A stretch of DNA of 64,000 bases from Burkholderiales bacterium (GCA_016223165.1 JACRPO010000017.1:1-64000), one strand, 5' to 3'; positions 43,563-53,237 are shown, numbered from the stretch's first letter. Notes: generated by a model from the letters alone, not told the origin. Numbers and translations are program-made.

Positions 43563-44855
43563 TCAGGCCGCGTGGCGTTTGCGGTAGTGCGCGAGGAAGC
43601 GGTCGATGCGGCCCACCGCCTCGGTGAGGTCGTCGACGTTGGGCAGGAAGACCATGCGGAAGTGGTCCGGCGCCGGCCAGTTGAAGCCGCTGCCCTGCAC
43701 GATGAGCACCTTCTCCTCGGCGAGCAGTTCGTAGGCGAACTGCTGGTCGTCGTCGATCGGGTACACCTTCGGGTCGAGGCGCGGGAACATGTACAGCGCC
43801 GCCTTCGGCTTGACGACGCTGACCCCCGGGATCTGCGACAGCAGCTCGTGGGCCTTGTCGCGCTGCCTGCACAGCCGCCCGCCGGGGGCCACGAGGTCCT
43901 TGATGCTCTGGTAGCCGCCAAGCGCCGTCTGGATAGCCAGCTGCCCCGGTGTGTTGGCGCACAGCCGCATCGAGGCCAGCATGTTCAGGCCCTCGATGTA
44001 GTCGCGGGCGTGGCGCTTCTCGCCCGAGACGATCATCCAGCCGGCGCGGTAGCCGCAGCTGCGGTAGTTCTTGGACAGGCCGTTGAAGGTGACGAAGAGC
44101 ACGTCGTCGGCGAGCGAGGCGATGCTCGTGTGCGTGTGCCCGTCGTACAGCGTCTTGTCGTAGATCTCGTCGGCGAAGACGATGAGCTGGTGCTTGCGTG
44201 CCAGCTCGACGATGCCCCTGAGCACGTCGTCGGGGTAGAGCGCGCCGGTCGGGTTGTTGGGGTTGATGACGACGATGCCGCGCGTGCGTGGCGTGATCTT
44301 GGCCGCGATGTCGGCGAGGTCGGGCAGCCAGCCGCTGCCTTCGTCGCACAGGTAGTGGCGCGGCCGGCCCCCGGAGAGCGAGACGGCCGCCGTCCACAGC
44401 GGGTAGTCGGGCGCGGGCACGAGGATCTCGTCGCCGTCGTCGAGCAGCGCGTTGAGACTCATGACGATGAGCTCGGAGGCGCCGTTGCCGAGGTAGACGT
44501 CGTCGACCGCGACGCCGGCGATGCGCTTTTCCTGCGCGTAGTGCACGACCGCCTTGCGCGGCGCGAACAGGCCCTTGCTGTCGGTGTAGCCGGCGGCGTC
44601 GGGCAGGTTGCGGATCATGTCCTGCACGATCTCGTCGGGTGGCTCGAGCCCGAAGTGCGCGAGGTTGCCGATGTTGAGCTGGATGATCTTGTGCCCTTCC
44701 TCCTGCATCTGGCGCGCCTTCTCGAGCACCGGTCCGCGGATGTCGTAGCAGACGTTGGCCAGCTTGGCCGACTTCGAAACGGTGCGGCCGTGCAGCTTGG
44801 AGATCGCGGGCACGACCGTCGGCAGGTGGGGGACGATGGGCAGCGGAGCGTTCAC
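43563..44855 (-). CDS. alaA: Alanine aminotransferase AlaA/AlaT family
   Basis: A 430-residue class-I PLP aminotransferase. The AlaA-type N-terminus (YDIRGPVLEKARQMQEEGHKIIQLNIGNLAHFG) and PAPDYPLWTAAVSLSGG, VVINPNNPTGALY, DEIYDKTLYDG and the PLP lysine segment TFNGLSKNYRSCGYRAGW are clear. It transfers the amino group from glutamate to pyruvate. The order alaA-hom-thrC is common in Burkholderiales. The first gene of the leftward run, it is divergent from the Mth938-like gene across 76 bp. Confidence 0.93.
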   Translation of the reverse strand: MNAPLPIVPHLPTVVPAISKLHGRTVSKSAKLANVCYDIRGPVLEKARQMQEEGHKIIQLNIGNLAHFGLEPPDEIVQDMIRNLPDAAGYTDSKGLFAPRKAVVHYAQEKRIAGVAVDDVYLGNGASELIVMSLNALLDDGDEILVPAPDYPLWTAAVSLSGGRPRHYLCDEGSGWLPDLADIAAKITPRTRGIVVINPNNPTGALYPDDVLRGIVELARKHQLIVFADEIYDKTLYDGHTHTSIASLADDVLFVTFNGLSKNYRSCGYRAGWMIVSGEKRHARDYIEGLNMLASMRLCANTPGQLAIQTALGGYQSIKDLVAPGGRLCRQRDKAHELLSQIPGVSVVKPKAALYMFPRLDPKVYPIDDDQQFAYELLAEEKVLIVQGSGFNWPAPDHFRMVFLPNVDDLTEAVGRIDRFLAHYRKRHAA

Positions 44856-44916
44856 GTTGGCGGGGAGGCGGGCAAGGCCTCTCGGTGAGCGGTGGGTGGA
44901 TGCGAGGGGTGGAACC

Positions 44917-44922
44917 TAGAAT
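44917..44922 (+). promoter_or_regulatory. -10-like element of a leaderless start
   Basis: TAGAAT lies nine bases before the Mth938-like ATG and there is no ribosome site between. Transcription would begin at or next to the start codon. The same layout is seen for the SulP and moaA genes. Confidence 0.5.
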
Positions 44923-44931
44923 TATCCATCC

Positions 44932-45309
44932 ATGAAGTTCGTGCCCGAGACGCTGGACGGCGCCAACATGATCTCCCGCCACGAGCCGCACCGGCTGTGG
45001 GTGGGCGGCGTCGCGCACGAGCGCAGCGTCTTCGTGCCCTGGGTGGGCGAGGTGCAGGCGTGGCCGGTGGCGCGCTGGGCCGACCTGGCGCAGGGCGACT
45101 TCGAGCGCATGGCCGCCTTCGAACCCGAGCTTGTCATCTTCGGCAGCGGCACGCGCATGCGCTTCGCGCCGGCGGCGCTGCTCAGGCCACTGGTCGAGCG
45201 GCGCATCGGCATCGAGTGCATGGACACGGCCGCCGCCTGCCGCACCTACAACGTGCTCGTCAGCGAAAGGCGATCGGTGCTGGCCGCCTTGCTGCTGGGC
45301 GTGGACTGA
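44932..45309 (+). CDS. Mth938-like domain protein (NDUFAF3/DUF498 family)
   Basis: A 125-residue protein of the Mth938-like family related to the complex I assembly factor NDUFAF3. Conserved pieces are WVGGVAHERSVFVPW, ELVIFGSGTRMRFAP and RRIGIECMDTAAACRTYNVLVSERRSVLAALLL. Bacterial members have no defined role. It lies between alaA and a peroxiredoxin, an arrangement I believe recurs in Burkholderiales. No ribosome site is visible before the ATG. Confidence 0.88.
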   Translation: MKFVPETLDGANMISRHEPHRLWVGGVAHERSVFVPWVGEVQAWPVARWADLAQGDFERMAAFEPELVIFGSGTRMRFAPAALLRPLVERRIGIECMDTAAACRTYNVLVSERRSVLAALLLGVD

Positions 45310-45374
45310 CCCCTCGGTGGCTGCTCCGTGACGGCTCGGGCGCGGGCCTCCATGGCTCGGTCATGCCGGAGACT

Positions 45375-45380
45375 TATAAT
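45375..45380 (+). promoter_or_regulatory. Perfect -10 hexamer upstream of the peroxiredoxin
   Basis: TATAAT is present in an otherwise GC-rich gap. The 17-bp-spaced -35 (ATGGCT) is poor, so an activator or a relaxed -35 is likely. Transcription would start near 45387, ahead of the peroxiredoxin. Confidence 0.55.
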
Positions 45381-45472
45381 TTGAGGCTGTCAGCCGCTTC
45401 GGCCCCCACCTCATGGCCCGACCGGTGCCCCCACCGGCAGGACCCGCGGGTGTGCAGCAGAGACCCTCCTCC

Positions 45473-45949
45473 ATGACGCCTGCCCTCAACAAAGCCCTCC
45501 CGGACTTCGAAGCGGCCGCCACCGGCGGCGTGAAATTCACGCCGCACAGCCACCTCGGACATGCCGTGGTGCTGTACTTCTATCCGAAGGACAACACCCC
45601 CGGCTGCACCACGGAGGCGATGCAGTTCCGCGACCACCACAAGGATTTCGTCAAGGCCGGTGCCGTGGTCTTCGGCGTCTCGCGCGACAACCTCGCTTCG
45701 CACGAGAAGTTCAAGGGCAACCTCGAACTGCCCTTCGAGCTCATCGCCGATACGGAAGAGAAGCTCTGCCACATGTTCGGCGTGGTCAAGAACAAGATCA
45801 TGTACGGCAAGAAGGTCAAGGGCATCGAGCGCAGCACCTTCCTGATGGACGCCACGGGCGTGATGCGCGCCGAGTGGCGCGGCATCAAGGTCGCCGGTCA
45901 CGTCGAGGAAGTCCTGAAAGCGGTCAAGGCGCTGAAGAAAGCCGCCTGA
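45473..45949 (+). CDS. bcp: Peroxiredoxin, BCP/PrxQ type
   Basis: A 158-residue thiol peroxidase that reduces peroxides with thioredoxin. The peroxidatic Cys is in YPKDNTPGCTTEAMQFRD. The Cys that often follows five residues later is Met here; a second Cys (EEKLCHMFGV) is in the position used for resolution by other PrxQ proteins. I start at MTPALNKALPDF; an in-frame ATG 20 codons earlier would add a proline-rich tail not typical of the family. Neither start has a strong ribosome site. Confidence 0.9.
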   Translation: MTPALNKALPDFEAAATGGVKFTPHSHLGHAVVLYFYPKDNTPGCTTEAMQFRDHHKDFVKAGAVVFGVSRDNLASHEKFKGNLELPFELIADTEEKLCHMFGVVKNKIMYGKKVKGIERSTFLMDATGVMRAEWRGIKVAGHVEEVLKAVKALKKAA

Positions 45950-46026
45950 CGGGCGCCGCAGCCTCTCACTGCCAGCGCCCAGCCCAGCCAGCGCCGGCAC
46001 GCGTCGGCGCGCCCATTCCGCCCCGC

Positions 46027-47799
46027 ATGCCACTGCCCAAGCCCCCTGCCCGTCCCGGCGACCTGCTTCCGGCAGCCGCTTTCGAAACCCAGGCCGCGCC
46101 CAAGGCCGACAAGAGAACGCTGCCACCGCGTTCTGCCGCGGCCGAGGGGCCTTCCCAGGCAGCGCTCGACCTGCTCGACGGCGCTTCGGCGCTGGCCTCG
46201 CGCCCCACCGCGCGGCTGCTGCAGCCGGCGCCCTCCGCTCACCTTGCCGCCGGCGCTGCTCCCGCGCTGGCGCAGGGCTCGATCCTGCCGCCGCTGCCGA
46301 CGGCCCCCGTGCGCGTCACCGCACCGCCGCCGCAGCCCACGCCGCGGCCGCGCCGGGCGCGCTCGAACGGACTCACCGGCCCGGCCAAGCTCTTCGTGCT
46401 CGATACCAACGTGCTGATGCACGACCCGAGCTGCCTCTTCCGCTTCGAGGAGCACGACGTCTTCCTGCCGATGATCACGCTGGAGGAGCTCGACGACCAC
46501 AAGAAGGGCATGAGCGAGGTGGCCCGCAACGCGCGCCAGGTCAGCCGCGAGCTCGATGCGCTGGTCCGCTCCGGTGCGCAGGACGGTCGTGACGGCAACC
46601 CGGCGCCCGCGCTCGACGCCAAGGCCGGCATCGAACTGGCCAAGACCGGGCACCGAGAGGCCGGCGGCAAGCTCTTCTTCCAGACGACGCTGTTCAACAT
46701 CAAGCTGCCCGACGGCCTGCCGCAAGGCAAGGCCGACAACCAGATCCTGGGTGTCGTTCAGACCCTGCGCGAGCAGCAGCCCGGCCGCGACGTGGTGCTG
46801 GTGTCCAAGGACATCAACATGCGCGTCAAGGCGCGCGCCCTCGGCCTGCCCGCCGAGGACTACACCAACGACAAGACGCTCGAGGACGGCGACCTGCTGT
46901 ACACGGGCGTGCTGCCGCTGCCGGCCGACTTCTGGGAGCGGCACGGCAAGACGATGGAGAGCTGGCAGCAGGGCGGCCACACCTTCTATCGCATCAGCGG
47001 CCCGCTGGTGCCGGTGCTGCTCATCAACCAGTTCGTCTACCTCGAGGCGCCCGGCGCGACGCCGCTCTATGCCCGCGTCACCGAGATCACCGGCAAGACG
47101 GCGGTGCTGAAGACGTTGCGCGACTACACGCACGGCAAGAACGCGGTGTGGGGCGTGACGGCGCGCAACCGCGAGCAGAACTTCGCGCTCAACCTGCTCA
47201 TGGACCCCGAGTGCGACTTCGTCACCCTCGCGGGCACGGCCGGCACCGGCAAGACGCTGATGACGCTCGCCGCCGGCCTGGCGCAGGTGCTCGACGACCG
47301 CCGCTACAGCGAGATCATCGTCACGCGCGTCACCGTGCCGGTGGGCGAGGACATCGGCTTCCTGCCCGGCGACGAGCAGGAGAAGATGGGTCCGTGGATG
47401 GGCGCGCTCGACGACAACCTCGAGGTGCTGGCGCGCAGCGACTCCAGCGCCGGCGAGTGGGGCCGCGCAGCCACCAACGACCTCGTGCGCGCCAAGATCA
47501 AGATCAAGAGCCTGAACTTCATGCGCGGGCGCACGTTCCTCAACAAGTACGTCCTCATCGACGAGGCGCAGAACCTGACGCCCAAGCAGATGAAGACGCT
47601 GATCACGCGCGCCGGCCCGGGCACGAAGATCGTCTGCCTGGGTAACCTGGCGCAGATCGACACGCCCTACCTCACCGAGGGCAGTTCGGGCCTCACCTTC
47701 GCCGTCGACCGCTTCAAGGGCTGGCCGCACGGCGGCCATGTCACGCTGGCGCGCGGCGAGCGCTCGCGGCTGGCGGACTTCGCGAGCGACGTGCTGTAG
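46027..47799 (+). CDS. PIN-PhoH family ATPase
   Basis: A 590-residue protein with an N-terminal PIN nuclease domain and a C-terminal PhoH ATPase (YlaK/PhoH2 type). The first 115 residues are Pro/Ala-rich and probably disordered. The PIN domain starts KLFVLDTNVLMHDP (about 119), with later acidic VLVSKDINMRVKARALG. The PhoH domain has Walker A LAGTAGTGKTLMTLAAG (about 401-417), GEDIGFLPGDEQEKM and Walker B YVLIDEAQNLTPKQMKT. The family is linked to RNA unwinding and cleavage. It follows the peroxiredoxin by 77 bp. Confidence 0.93.
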   Translation: MPLPKPPARPGDLLPAAAFETQAAPKADKRTLPPRSAAAEGPSQAALDLLDGASALASRPTARLLQPAPSAHLAAGAAPALAQGSILPPLPTAPVRVTAPPPQPTPRPRRARSNGLTGPAKLFVLDTNVLMHDPSCLFRFEEHDVFLPMITLEELDDHKKGMSEVARNARQVSRELDALVRSGAQDGRDGNPAPALDAKAGIELAKTGHREAGGKLFFQTTLFNIKLPDGLPQGKADNQILGVVQTLREQQPGRDVVLVSKDINMRVKARALGLPAEDYTNDKTLEDGDLLYTGVLPLPADFWERHGKTMESWQQGGHTFYRISGPLVPVLLINQFVYLEAPGATPLYARVTEITGKTAVLKTLRDYTHGKNAVWGVTARNREQNFALNLLMDPECDFVTLAGTAGTGKTLMTLAAGLAQVLDDRRYSEIIVTRVTVPVGEDIGFLPGDEQEKMGPWMGALDDNLEVLARSDSSAGEWGRAATNDLVRAKIKIKSLNFMRGRTFLNKYVLIDEAQNLTPKQMKTLITRAGPGTKIVCLGNLAQIDTPYLTEGSSGLTFAVDRFKGWPHGGHVTLARGERSRLADFASDVL

Positions 47800-47864
47800 T
47801 AGCGGCCAGGCGGCCGTGCCGCGCCCTGCCGGCGGCAGCGCTTCGCGTTTCCCCGCCGTCCTTG

Positions 47865-48758
47865 TCAGCTGCGCTCGGGATCCCGCACGCGCAAGAAGCT
47901 CGCCAAGCGCGGCACGCCGGAAGCCGTCTTGCCGCGGTAGGTGTAGACCACCGTCGCGCCCGGCTCCGGTGGCCGCGTGCGCTGCGCATCGGTGAGCCCC
48001 GTGCCGAGCAGGAACTCGACGCCTTCGGGCGTGCGCACCTGGAGAGCGCCGAGGCGCCCCAGGTGGCGGCCGCGGCCGGCCACGTGGGCGACGACCACCG
48101 CCTCGGCGTCGGCGAGCGGCTTGAGCTTGAGCAACGCGTCGCTGCGGCCGGCACGCCACGGCGCGTCGGCACGATGCAGCATGAGCCCCTCGCCGCCGTC
48201 GCGCACGACTTCGTCGAACCAGCGCTTCAGCGCGCCGCGATCGGCCAGCCGGCGCTGCGCCGCCGCCTGCAACGGCGCGAAGGCCGCGTCGGCCACGAGC
48301 CGCGACAGCGCGGCCGCGCGCTGCTCGAACGGCCCTTCGCCGCCGCGCAGGTCGAACACGACATAGCGCACCTGCCGCCACGCCGCATCCACGGCGGCAT
48401 GGCGCCGCACGATGCCGGCAAGGTCCTCGAAACGCCCCCGGCCCAGCCACAGCTCGCCGTCGAGCGGCGCGGCCGGCAGCCTCGAGATGAACCATTGCGG
48501 CGCCAGCACCGGCAGCCCGCTGCGAAAGCGCAGCCGCGTGCCGTCCCAGCAGGCACGCATGCCGTCGAGCTTCTCGCTCACGAGGTAGCCCGCGGGGTGG
48601 AGGCCGGGGTCGGCCTCGCGGGCGAGTTGCAACGGCAGCGCGCCGTTGCCGGCGGCCGCTGCCGCCCGCGGCGCGGACAGGCCCGAGAAGGCGGCTGCGG
48701 CAGCCGTCGCGGCAACCAGGAACTGCCGGCGCGCGCGGGTGGTGGGGATCTCGGGCAT
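47865..48758 (-). CDS. Exported ATP-dependent DNA ligase (Lig E type)
   Basis: A 297-residue minimal ATP-dependent DNA ligase. The adenylation lysine motif is SEKLDGMRA, followed by DGELWLGRG, GGEGLMLHR and LLKLKP, then a compact OB-fold. The N-terminus (RARRQFLVAATAAAAAFSGLSAPRAAA) is a signal peptide with a twin-arginine look, as expected for periplasmic Lig E proteins, which are thought to work on extracellular or incoming DNA. It is convergent with the PIN-PhoH gene. A ComFB-like gene elsewhere in the window may or may not be related. Confidence 0.9.
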   Translation of the reverse strand: MPEIPTTRARRQFLVAATAAAAAFSGLSAPRAAAAAGNGALPLQLAREADPGLHPAGYLVSEKLDGMRACWDGTRLRFRSGLPVLAPQWFISRLPAAPLDGELWLGRGRFEDLAGIVRRHAAVDAAWRQVRYVVFDLRGGEGPFEQRAAALSRLVADAAFAPLQAAAQRRLADRGALKRWFDEVVRDGGEGLMLHRADAPWRAGRSDALLKLKPLADAEAVVVAHVAGRGRHLGRLGALQVRTPEGVEFLLGTGLTDAQRTRPPEPGATVVYTYRGKTASGVPRLASFLRVRDPERS

Positions 48759-48881
48759 GACTTCTCTCCATCGCTAGGATGGACAGAAGCATCGTCGCCA
48801 AGCGGACAGCGCCGCGACCCCCTCGCGGGCACCCCGGACGAGCGAAGGCCCGCCGCCCCGAAAGAGGGAGCCGGGCCCCGT

Positions 48882-48909
48882 CCGAGCTCCGAGCTCCGAG
48901 CTCCGACCT
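48882..48909. repeat. 7-bp tandem repeat
   Basis: Three perfect copies of CCGAGCT and a fourth with one change (CCGACCT) lie between the ligase promoter region and the end of the esterase gene. The tract is non-coding. Confidence 0.9.
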
Positions 48910-48929
48910 GCGGCGCGCCGGGCAGCGGG

Positions 48930-51071
48930 CTATGGAATGAAGTTCAGCTGCTCCGGCAGCGGCCCGGCGATGGGCACCTCGAAGAACGGTCCGGCGCCGT
49001 CGGGGTCGATCACCATCGTGCCGTGGCTGGCGAGGAAGATGGCGACCTGCTGCTGCGCCATCACGGCATAGGGCGCCTGCGCCGACGTGCCGATGTTAGT
49101 GAGGAAGGTGTGCGGGTTGCGGCCCACCGCCACGTTCATCGCGTAGGCGAGGTCGTTGCGGAAGTAGGTGGCCCGGTCCGCCAGCTCGCCGGCACGGAGG
49201 ATCGCGCTGGTGGTCGGGTTGGGCACCGTCACGTCGCCCTTGGCGAACTGGAAGATCACGGGCTTGGCCGCGTGGCCCGGCAGCGGCTGCTTGCGGATAT
49301 GCGGCGCATAGCTCACCGGGTTGCCGGCCTGCGTCGCCCATTGCGCAACGTCGATGTAGTGCTGGATCGCCTCGGCGCCCGGCACCGTGTCGGTGAGCGG
49401 CGCCAGGTTGCGCAGCGGGATGTTCTCGTTGAAGACGAGGTTCAGCGGCACCGGCAGGTTGGGCAACGGCGGCAGGTTGATGAGCGTGGGCTGCCTTGTC
49501 GCGAGCGCAATGGCCGTGAGGATGCGGAAGTTCGGGCTCAGGCGCGCGATCTCGGTGATCGAGCCGCCGGGCACATTGGGCACGCCAGCCTTCAAGCTCG
49601 GTTCGGTACCGAGGAAGATGGTGCCGTAGATACCGCCGAACGACTGCCCCGAGTAGTAGATGCGGTTGGCGTCGAGGTCGATGCTGGCGTCGCCGTCGAT
49701 GTCGACACCGGCCTCGATCTGGCGCACGAGCTGCATCAGGTCGATGACGGTCTGCCGCAGGCCGTCGCGGCTGGACACGAGCGACAAGGCGCCGACGGCA
49801 CCGACCCCTTCGGTGCTGTCGATGGTGCCGTTGCCGTCCTGGTCGATGCCGCGGCCGCCCGCGGGCACGGACACCGGCGGCGCACCGGGCGCGCTGGGCA
49901 CCACGGTCAGCGTGCCCATCGCGCCGCCACCGTGGCCGGTGACGTTGATCGACACCGTGGCGATGCCGCGCGAGGCGAAGACCGACGCCACCGTCCACGG
50001 CGCGCCGTACATGCTGTCGGTGAAGCCGTGGCCGAAGATGACCACCGGCCAGCCGCCGGCCGGCTTCGGACCCGCCGGCACGAACATCTGCACCAGCAGC
50101 GACTCGCTGCCCTGCACGGCCGGCACGCCCGTGAGCGACCCGGTGGGCGGAATCACGCGTGCCGCCGTGTTCCAGTACGAGGGCGATGCGAACCGGCCGT
50201 AGGCCACCGAGGCCACCGCACCGGGCACCACCTGCAGCGCCGGTGTCGGCACGGGGCCGGTCGTGAAGGCCGGCGCCGCCCCTGTCTGGCGGTTGAACAG
50301 GATGCCGGCCAGGCCGGCCACCGGGAAGACCGCGCGCACCGGCCCGACGCCGTTGTGGCCGATGACGAAGTTGATCGGCCCCGGCGTCGAAGCCTTGATG
50401 CGCGCGTTGATCTTCGTCAGGTCGGCCGTGATGCTCTGCGTCGTGAACTGGCCGATGGCGACGATCTTGTGCGCCACGAGTTGCAGCGCGGGCACGGCGG
50501 CGCGCGCCTGGGCGTCCTGGCCGAAGTCGCCGCCGATCTTGTGCCCTTCCGTGTCGCGCACACCGTCGGTGACGACGACCGCGTAGCGCGAATGCTGCTG
50601 CAGGAGCTGGTCGCTCTGGAATGCGAGCCGCTTGCCGGCCGGGCTCCAGATCACCTGGTTGATGCCGACGCGCTCGCCGAAGCCGCGGCCGGTGAGAGTG
50701 TCGCCGAGGTTGACCAGGAAGACCGTGTCGCTCGTGACGGTGGCCGGGTCGATGGCGCCGGAAAACGGCACCGAGACGCGCGGCTGCGTCGAGAAGCCGT
50801 CCAGCGTGTTCAGTACGTCGATGTCGGCGCAATCGCTCGGGCGCACCGCGCAGTCCGGCTTGGGCAGCACGATGCGAAGCTGGGTGTTCTGCGTGAAGTC
50901 CGGCGTCGTGTAGCGGTTGCTCGGGAAGATCGAGCCCAGGGGATGCGAGGTGTCGCTGAGCACGCGCACCGGGCCGGCGGCGAACGCGGTCGACGAAACG
51001 GCCGCGGCGAGCACGGCGAGAGCCAGGGCGGGCGCGGCAAAGCGCAGCATTCGAGGCGCGTGAGCGGCCAT
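48930..51071 (-). CDS. Large secreted alpha/beta-hydrolase (lipase-like)
   Basis: A 713-residue exported protein. A signal peptide covers about 1-32 (ending TAFA). The N-terminal third (VSVPFSGAIDPATVTSDTVFLV and following) looks like an Ig-type domain of the kind found in bacterial lipase/virulence-factor proteins. The hydrolase core has VVIFGHGFTDS (oxyanion region) and the nucleophile elbow SGQSFGG. Two Asp-rich loops, DQDGNGTIDSTEG and DIDGDASIDLD, resemble EF-hand calcium sites. The ATG has GGAG six bases upstream. The natural substrate is unknown; a secreted esterase for lipids or polyesters is plausible. Confidence 0.82.
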   Translation of the reverse strand: MAAHAPRMLRFAAPALALAVLAAAVSSTAFAAGPVRVLSDTSHPLGSIFPSNRYTTPDFTQNTQLRIVLPKPDCAVRPSDCADIDVLNTLDGFSTQPRVSVPFSGAIDPATVTSDTVFLVNLGDTLTGRGFGERVGINQVIWSPAGKRLAFQSDQLLQQHSRYAVVVTDGVRDTEGHKIGGDFGQDAQARAAVPALQLVAHKIVAIGQFTTQSITADLTKINARIKASTPGPINFVIGHNGVGPVRAVFPVAGLAGILFNRQTGAAPAFTTGPVPTPALQVVPGAVASVAYGRFASPSYWNTAARVIPPTGSLTGVPAVQGSESLLVQMFVPAGPKPAGGWPVVIFGHGFTDSMYGAPWTVASVFASRGIATVSINVTGHGGGAMGTLTVVPSAPGAPPVSVPAGGRGIDQDGNGTIDSTEGVGAVGALSLVSSRDGLRQTVIDLMQLVRQIEAGVDIDGDASIDLDANRIYYSGQSFGGIYGTIFLGTEPSLKAGVPNVPGGSITEIARLSPNFRILTAIALATRQPTLINLPPLPNLPVPLNLVFNENIPLRNLAPLTDTVPGAEAIQHYIDVAQWATQAGNPVSYAPHIRKQPLPGHAAKPVIFQFAKGDVTVPNPTTSAILRAGELADRATYFRNDLAYAMNVAVGRNPHTFLTNIGTSAQAPYAVMAQQQVAIFLASHGTMVIDPDGAGPFFEVPIAGPLPEQLNFIP

Positions 51072-51224
51072 CGTTGTCTCCAGGGGGTTCTTTTCGGGAC
51101 TGCCTTTATAGGCATGGCCCCGCCCCCGCGCCCTGCGGCAAAACCCCTGCATCCGTGCCGCACGGCCCCGCATTCAAGGGGGGCCCGGCCCGGGGCCTGA
51201 GAGCCGCCTCAGCTTCAGACCACC

Positions 51225-53120
51225 TCAGCCCGCGACCAAGTCCTTCACCTGCTGCAGCGCGCTCGGGTCCTCGATTGTCGTCAGGTCGCCTGGGTCGCGC
51301 CCTTCGCACACGGCCTGGATGGCGCGCCGCAGCAGCTTGCCGCTGCGCGTCTTGGGCAGCACGCTCACGAAGCGCACGCGCGCCGGCCGCGCCACGGCGC
51401 CGAGCTGCTCGTCGACCACCTTCATGATCTCGCCCTCGAGCTTGAGCGCCATCTCCGGGGTGGCCGCCTTGCCCGGGTCCTTCAACACCGCAAAGGCCAT
51501 GGCCACCTGGCCCTTGAGCGGGTCGGCGACGCCGACCACCGCCACCTCGGCCACGTTGGCATGGCTGGAGATGCTCTCCTCGATCTCGCGCGTGCCAAGC
51601 CGGTGCCCGGCGACGTTGATGACGTCGTCGGTGCGCCCGAGGATGAAGAAGTAGCCGTCCTCGTCGCGGATGCCCCAGTCGAAGGTGGTGTAGACGCTGC
51701 GGCCCGGAATGCTGTTCCAGTAGGTCTTGACGAAGCGCTCGTCGTCGCGCCACACGGTCTGCATGCAGCCGGGCGGCAACGGGCCCTCGATCGCGACCAC
51801 GCCCTTCTGGTTGGCGCCGGTGAGCTCGGCACCGGTGTTCTCGTCGAAGAGCTTGACGTCGTAGCCGAAGACGGCCTTGCCCGGCGAGCCGAATTTGGAG
51901 GCCGCCTTCTCGACGCCGTTGCACAGCGCGAGGATCGGCCACCCGGTTTCCGTCTGCCAGTAGTTGTCGATGATCGGTCGGCCCAGGCTCTCGGCGATCC
52001 ACTTCGCGGTCGGCTCGTCGAGCGGTTCACCGGCCAGGAAGAGCGCGCGCAGGCTCGACAGATCGTGTTTCTTCAGCGCCGCCGGGTCCTGCTTCTTCAG
52101 CACGCGCACTGCGGTGGGGGCGCTGAACATCGAGGTCACCTTGTACTTCTCGACCAGGCTCCACCAGATGGCCGCGTCGGGGCGGATCGGCAGGCCCTCG
52201 TACATGATGGTGGCCATGCCGTAGATGAGAGGGCCGTAGACGATGTAGCTGTGGCCGACGACCCAGCCGATGTCGCTGGTGCTGAAGTAGGTCTCGCCCG
52301 GGTTGCCGAGGAAGATGTGCTTCATGCTCGCGGCCAGCGCCACGGCGTAGCCGCCGGTGTCGCGCTGAACGCCCTTCGGTTTGCCGGTCGTGCCGCTGGT
52401 GTAGAGGGTGTAGCTCGGGTGCGTCGCCTCGACCCACTCGCAGGGCACCTGCGCGTGCAGGTGCTTCTCGCGCAGCGGCGCGTAGTCCTCGTCGCGGCCG
52501 GCCACGCGCGTGAAGGGCGCGAGGCCGCGGTCGACCATCAGCACCTTGGCCGGCTTGTGCCTGGAAAGCTGGATCGCCTCGTCGAGCAGCGGCTTGTACG
52601 GCATGACCTTGCCGCCGCGGCTGCCGGCGTCGGCGCTGACGATGAGCGTGGGCTCGGCGTCGTCGATGCGGCTGGCGAGACTCACGCTCGCGAAGCCGCC
52701 GAACACCACCGAGTGCAGCGCGCCGATGCGCGTGCAGGCCAGCATCGCGAACGCGGCCTCGGGGATCATCGGCATGTAGACGAGCACGCGATCGCCCTTC
52801 TTCACGCCCAGCTCGAGCAGCGCGGCGGCCATGCGCTGCACCTCGGCGTGCAGTTCGGCATAGCTGTAGACACGCTCCTGGTTCGTCTCGGTGGAGACGA
52901 AGATGAGCGCGTTCTGGGCGCCGCGGGCGGCGACATGCCGGTCGACCGCGTTGTGGCAAAGGTTCGTGGTGCCGCCGACGAACCAGCGCGTGAAGGGCGG
53001 CCGGCTGTTGTCGCAGACCTGCGTGAACGGCTGCTGCCAGTCGATCAGAGCCGCCTGTTCGGCCCAGAAGCCCTCACGGTCCTGCAGCGAGCGGCGATGG
53101 AACTCGGCGTAGCTCGTCAT
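51225..53120 (-). CDS. prpE: Propionyl-CoA synthetase PrpE
   Basis: A 631-residue short-chain acyl-CoA synthetase (acetyl/propionyl-CoA synthetase family). Full-length motifs are DRVLVYMPMIPEAAFAMLAC, LYTSGTTGKPKGVQRDTGG, DIGWVVGHSYIVYGPL, DNYWQTETGWP, ILGRTDDVINVAGHRLGTREIEE and the C-terminal lysine segment PKTRSGKLLRRAIQ. The N-terminal YAEFHRRSLQDREGFWAEQAALIDW is PrpE-like. It follows acuI on the same strand by 181 bp, a pairing that suits propionate/acrylate use. Confidence 0.92.
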   Translation of the reverse strand: MTSYAEFHRRSLQDREGFWAEQAALIDWQQPFTQVCDNSRPPFTRWFVGGTTNLCHNAVDRHVAARGAQNALIFVSTETNQERVYSYAELHAEVQRMAAALLELGVKKGDRVLVYMPMIPEAAFAMLACTRIGALHSVVFGGFASVSLASRIDDAEPTLIVSADAGSRGGKVMPYKPLLDEAIQLSRHKPAKVLMVDRGLAPFTRVAGRDEDYAPLREKHLHAQVPCEWVEATHPSYTLYTSGTTGKPKGVQRDTGGYAVALAASMKHIFLGNPGETYFSTSDIGWVVGHSYIVYGPLIYGMATIMYEGLPIRPDAAIWWSLVEKYKVTSMFSAPTAVRVLKKQDPAALKKHDLSSLRALFLAGEPLDEPTAKWIAESLGRPIIDNYWQTETGWPILALCNGVEKAASKFGSPGKAVFGYDVKLFDENTGAELTGANQKGVVAIEGPLPPGCMQTVWRDDERFVKTYWNSIPGRSVYTTFDWGIRDEDGYFFILGRTDDVINVAGHRLGTREIEESISSHANVAEVAVVGVADPLKGQVAMAFAVLKDPGKAATPEMALKLEGEIMKVVDEQLGAVARPARVRFVSVLPKTRSGKLLRRAIQAVCEGRDPGDLTTIEDPSALQQVKDLVAG

Positions 53121-53193
53121 GAAGCTGTCTCCTGGTTATTCGTGCGGGTTGTGCGTCCGGGGCGGTGCGGCGCGCGGCATTGAACGGCGCCGC

Positions 53194-53237
53194 ACTGACG
53201 CACCACTGACGCACCATTGACACACGACCGGCGCACC
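53194..53237. repeat. 11-bp tandem repeat between acuI and prpE
   Basis: Two perfect copies of ACTGACGCACC are followed by two diverged units (ATTGACACACG, ACCGGCGCACC). An 11-bp period places each copy on nearly the same DNA face, so protein binding is conceivable. The tract is non-coding. Confidence 0.85.

Noticed and set aside
47800..47864. Terminator between the PIN-PhoH and DNA ligase genes
   Set aside because: TGCCGC and GCGGCA can pair around a short loop, but the stem is short and there is no T-tract, so it is not distinguishable from background.
53194..53237. Iteron-type replication origin
   Set aside because: Only two perfect 11-bp units exist, with no rep gene, DnaA boxes or AT-rich stretch beside them.
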